Shown here piece after piece: positions 59,501 through 64,000 of a DNA stretch of 64,000 nt. A program made the translations under genes and the position numbers. Source of the stretch: Sympetrum striolatum (lineage: Eukaryota > Arthropoda > Insecta > Odonata > Libellulidae); the NCBI GenBank assembly GCA_947579665.1, contig OX388349.1:70932841-70996840 (forward strand), read 5' to 3'. Under the pieces are notes generated by a model that worked only from the letters and a program-made list of their open reading frames with translations, searched no databases and was not told the DNA's origin. Each line of letters starts with the position of its first letter. The first letter of the stretch is position 1.

Positions 59501-62500
59501 TTATATGACGTATGGAAGTTGCTGAGGAAGTTTAAATGAAATCCTAGTTTAAGAAAGGGATTCGAACCACTTATGATCTTTTTTAGCAAAAATTAATGCG
59601 ACAAAATTCTACTACGTATAATCTAAATCTTTAGATGAATTACCTATTCAACCACCATCAAATAAAAGGCCTGATTCAATTTGAGATTTCAATTTCCCAA
59701 TTTAATTTTACATAATACGGCTGGATTTCGAGGAACCTTATAACAGAATGTGTAATATCAATGTAGAATACCTCAGAGAGAAATTTATTGCAGAAACAAA
59801 TTATTCCTTGGAGCACAAATTGGTTTCATTCATTGGATATAGAACATCTGAGGGCACATATTTCTATGATACCCTCCACCCTCCTTTTCATTATGTGGAG
59901 AAATAATACTTACGTGGTCAAACACGTTTTATCAGAAATAGTTCATGCTATGGAAAACTATAACATAGAAGAAAACATAAATAGGATTTTTGTATACTAT
60001 AAATGTCAAGGAACAAAATAATGATATATTTCCCACTTTCACAGCTGGCACTAACGATTAGCCTTCTTTCAAATATCAAACTCCAATGTTTTTTCTACAC
60101 GAATTTCTTAACAACGGAAGTAGTGGCTTATTTTGGGTTTGGATCTGGGAACATAACCCTCCGTAAGTATTAGAATAAATATACCAATCAATCAATAAAT
60201 ACCCATATTTGACCATGTTGTTAAAAATTATTAACGGATCTCCGAGTTTCGATATGTACGAATATACCGCAATTCTAAAGTCAGTAAATAACTTTCAATT
60301 CCAATCCTAAAACAGTCATCGTGAAATTTATTCCCCTCGCCAGAAATTCCATTCGTGAAAATGTTCTTTTCAGTGACGCTTTTTCAGTGAGGCTTCGAAA
60401 TTTCCTCCCGAAGCAGGGATACGGGGAGCAGAAATCCACCCGACCATTGAATGAAATAAAAATTTCACCTTCCGCATCGAACTCGTCTCCCGGATTAAAC
60501 AAGGCACTCAGTTTGTCTCGTTGATTGGAACGCATAGCGAACTGGCAAATTCTTCGGAAAATATATCCCCTCGATGGCATAAAGGGAATCGCGCCACGCC
60601 GCGACCCGATCCTCATTTGTTTTTATCTCTCCCCTTAATCAGCAGACAGCGCCCCTAAAGCCTGGATTTGGAGGATTTTCATGCGATTTCGAGATCGACG
60701 ATCGCTGGGAGATATCTCGCAAAGCGATAGACGCAGATAAGCGTCAAGAATCAGCGGAGCGAAGAGAAAAAGGCCGAGTGAAAAGTAGCGACTTAAATAA
60801 TCCCCACCTGAGCGACGTAAGAGATTTCTGAAATTTCCGCGATACCGGAATTTTCCGTCTTTTCGCTTCGAAATCATCCCCTGATATCGGGGAATTCCAT
60901 GGATGAGCTACTTAAAAATCATCTCGAAGCGGTGAATTCTCGAAGGAGTTAATGAGATTATTTACCAAAGCCTCACTGTCATTTTAATTCTACCGGGTGT
61001 AATATCAGCTTCTTCATTATCATATTTTCCGCATAAATCTGCATATTTATAAGGATTCGTAAAAACGACCGAAGCCGCCACATTCTCGATATTTTTCGCT
61101 CACTTACTTTTATGTTAGATAGTTTAAGTTAGAACCTATTCTTAAAAAAAAACGAAAGAATTCCTTACAAACATTTTACGGTACTCGCTAAAAGCATCCT
61201 TGTTGAAAAAAGATTTCTAGTTGTGAGACTTCATTGATTTCGATTTTATTGACTAAATTTTATCTATTGACATAAATAATTGAACTTTTATAATTCTTTT
61301 CATAGAGAATATTTTCATAAATATGCTACCATTTCTCTGTAAAACTCAACTATTGATCGCAAATAAAAATTCCATCCTCTGGACTGGGTTAACTAAACTC
61401 GAAGAATTTATGAGAATCAAAAATCTCAAATTAAAGAGTGGCTTCAGTGGTTAAAAAATATCTGATTTTAGAAAAATATTGCCATAGTAGAAAAAAATTG
61501 CTCTCTTCTGTGAGAAAAGGTTGAGAAAAGAAAATAAAAGAGATAGGTACACCGTAACTTTGCTCATTATGCAATAACAAAAGCTATAATAGATATAAAA
61601 ATATTGATGTTCGTTAACAGAGCAGTAGATAGATATCAGGTAGTCTCATGGTAACTGTATGAGATATAATCGTTTCCTTCTCATAAGTTACTGAAACTGT
61701 TAAAAATAATTGCACATTAATATAAAAAGCAAACACGTAATAATTCTATAGAATTCACTAAAATCTTCAATAATCCTAGAGAGTATGAACTGGACAACTT
61801 CAGCCTTACTGGAAATTTTCGAAGAGGAACTCGAAGTTCAGACGAACTAAAAGCTGTCTTAAATTTAACCCCCACGTATAATCCTCGGAAGACGGGACAA
61901 ACTAGGACCTCAAACATCGCCTGAGGGGTATTTCTATCAAGACAACTCATCCAAACCGCTTTACCCCTGAGAAGATTTTGTCCTTACTACCTTATACTAC
62001 CATGATGAGATAATACGAGTATTTAGATTGAAATTGCATTCACTTTGAGAACCTGGGAATTTAAGAGGTAATCATTGTAAAAGGAAAGTAAAAGGTTAAG
62101 CAAATCTTACTTCGGATCTAGTGTGAGGATATCCTATAAATGAGAGAACTGTTTTAACTAAATATCCGCGGCAGAACGTAGTCCCTAGGTCAAATTCACA
62201 GCAAACACTGTTCCCGAAACTCTTTTATTTTTACGCGCATAAAATACCACTTTTACGAACAGGAAACGACGAATTAACGACTTTTTCACCCGTTAACGAT
62301 GTCTGATCGGAGGCCGTTAGGATCCCACTAATCCCCACACGGATCCAATATCGACAGCGTTTTATAAGAGCCCAAAACCATTCGCTCCGAACATTTAAAA
62401 AACGAACGAAATGCACCAGACAAAGGGAATAAAGGCCGGTACCGTTTTCGACGACGTTAACGAGGCGTAGATTTCCTAACGCTCGGGATAATTAAAACCA

Positions 62501-64000
62501 ATCGAACGACCACCGTAATTTCGAAATCCGCCGCTGCACACACGTGGGCGCACAGATCGTGAGGACAAATGCTTCGCATAAATGCCGCCCAGGGATAAGA
62601 GCGCCACCGCTTCGTGCACCTTATCACGGTGCTACGAGCCCTGCACACACGTGGAAGGGATATGCTAACACGGGAGGTTGTCAAATAAACCCTTTCCTGC
62701 CCTCTACTCCCTCTACGCAAACCGAACAAGAAAGCATAAATGGCGTCTCCCGCTATCCCAACGCACCCTAGCGGATGGGAAAACGGAATGTAAATTTTCA
62801 CATGACAACAAAGGAGAGACTGGGAAAGAAATTAGAGTAGTGGTCATGGATTCTTGAATAAATGAGTAGGATCCTCTCAAAAGTTTGTTTGACGGAAAAG
62901 TTTCTTAAATTTCGTGGAAATAAAAACCCTTCGTAGGACTCGGGCACGTTCAAAGACTTGAAAATATAATTAGTATGCGTGAAAGATCTTGATTCTAACA
63001 GGAAAAGAATATGTTTTCTTAATTTAAAACTTTTCTTCAAATATTAAATCTCTGAAGATAAAATTACGATGAAATAATAATAATTTTTATTGGGCAAAAG
63101 GGAGGAGATAAAAAATGAATAAAAAGTGACAATCGAGGCTCCGTAAAATAAACAATGTTCCATTTACTGAGAGAATGAGTTTGGAGGGATTTAAATGAAG
63201 GCACTGATGATCATTGAATTGAAAGAAGAAATTTATTTCGAGTTGAGAAACCTCATTGAGTAAAGCTAAAGACTTTTCGACGTCAAACGGCATGTATACG
63301 CACTCTGGTCTTTATCACTGGTTAAAGCTTCTATCGCATCCATTTTCAAGTAAAGCAACGAATCCTGAACAGTACGGTGAGGTAGATGGGGAATCAAAAA
63401 GGTGGATCAACTTGAAACCAATCCTTGCCTAAGTTAAACATAGCTTCACATCCAACAGAGAGGATACTTAGCGGCTCTGCGCTCCACGAATAAAAGGCAG
63501 GAAGGGAATTTGCCCCCAGTGACCTTTGACCTCTTGAAACTTTAATACTGAGGCTGAAAGAACCGATCCAGTTCATTAAGGGTTTCAAATCGGTGCTCGG
63601 ATCAGTGGGAGGAATCCACGAGGCAGTTGACTACAAACGAAGTTCAACATTTACCACTTGTGCTGGTCACTAGCGATTCCGAAGGTATGATTTAACACGG
63701 CATAAAGTACTGCAGCGAGATATGTTTCAAAGCGAGCACCTAAACCCACCTTTGTGCACGAGGACGTTTGCAATGAGATAATCTTGTAAGAGAGTCAATT
63801 TAAAGAGGTAGGATGGTTTAATTACCAAGCGTATTAAAGGTGTAAGATCCATTCAAAAAACTATTCCTAGGTATGTATATAAACAGATAAATAGTGGGTA
63901 TATACTGATAAGCTCCACGTTTTTCTTTGGATTATCTTTTTCCCTTTCAGTTGTGCTCATAATCTACCACGAAACGTTATTGTTGCAGCATAGTTAAAAC
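56553..64000. other. Downstream non-coding stretch
   Basis: No gene recognised on either strand. 57150-57720 is a GC-mixed patch with an Inr-like ATCAGTTAGTT near 57625. 58720-59290, 60300-60910 and 62200-62790 are CpG-containing patches between AT-rich segments. 62790-64000 shows nothing. If the neurobeachin 5' exon is further right, this is still its intron. Confidence 0.4.
56693..56958 (+). terminator. Possible polyadenylation signals of the BEN gene
   Basis: ATTAAA at 56693-56698 and AATAAA at 56953-56958 lie 140-410 nt after the second TGA (56550-56552). They are in AT-rich sequence, where such hexamers arise by chance. Confidence 0.3.

Noticed and set aside
31906..64000. Preceding neurobeachin exon (segment ending in the IQDAE/LLEHC motif)
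   Set aside because: Looked for on the minus strand by eye and not found. A very short or divergent exon could have been missed.

Overview
This window is eukaryotic DNA, AT-rich, with spliced genes. It comes from an arthropod, most likely an insect. The main gene's exons match Drosophila rugose and human neurobeachin as I know those families, and the intervening DNA carries tRNA-derived SINEs and small inverted-repeat elements. I cannot name the species.

Minus strand, 31905 down to 1: thirty-six consecutive coding exons of a neurobeachin orthologue (BEACH-family scaffold; rugose/DAKAP550 in Drosophila, NBEA in vertebrates). I placed each splice site by hand. All 36 exons join in one open frame of about 2,684 codons with no phase conflict. 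They run from the N-terminal armadillo-like region, through the concanavalin A/laminin-G-like domain, the DUF4704 region, a single 2.5-kb acidic exon, two His/Pro-rich disordered exons and the DUF1088 region, to the first strand of the PH-BEACH domain. The true N-terminus lies to the right and the BEACH and WD40 parts lie to the left. Neither was found in the window.

Plus strand, about 43.3-56.6 kb: a second spliced gene in the opposite orientation. It has five confident coding exons (44978 to 56384) and one candidate upstream exon (43322-43495). It encodes an Ala-, Gly- and His-rich protein with a short coiled coil and a C-terminal BEN domain, a DNA-binding chromatin domain. Because no upstream neurobeachin exon was found to its left, it probably sits antisense inside a large 5' neurobeachin intron. 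Its stop codon is a UGA followed by C, and the same frame stays open for 55 more codons with a non-random acidic tail, which makes it a candidate for stop-codon readthrough.

The rest is intron or intergenic DNA. From 1 to about 27 kb CpG looks strongly depleted; from about 27 kb rightward CpG is frequent, with a GC-rich island at 39.4-41.0 kb. Mobile or repeat content includes a piggyBac-like MITE (741-987), two opposite-strand copies of one SINE family (10385 and 51218), other tRNA-like elements (3224, 26891, 39225, possibly 37225), and a ~1-kb element with 14-bp terminal inverted repeats containing tandem ~310-325-bp units (33219-34212). I saw no rRNA, CRISPR, viral or toxin gene.
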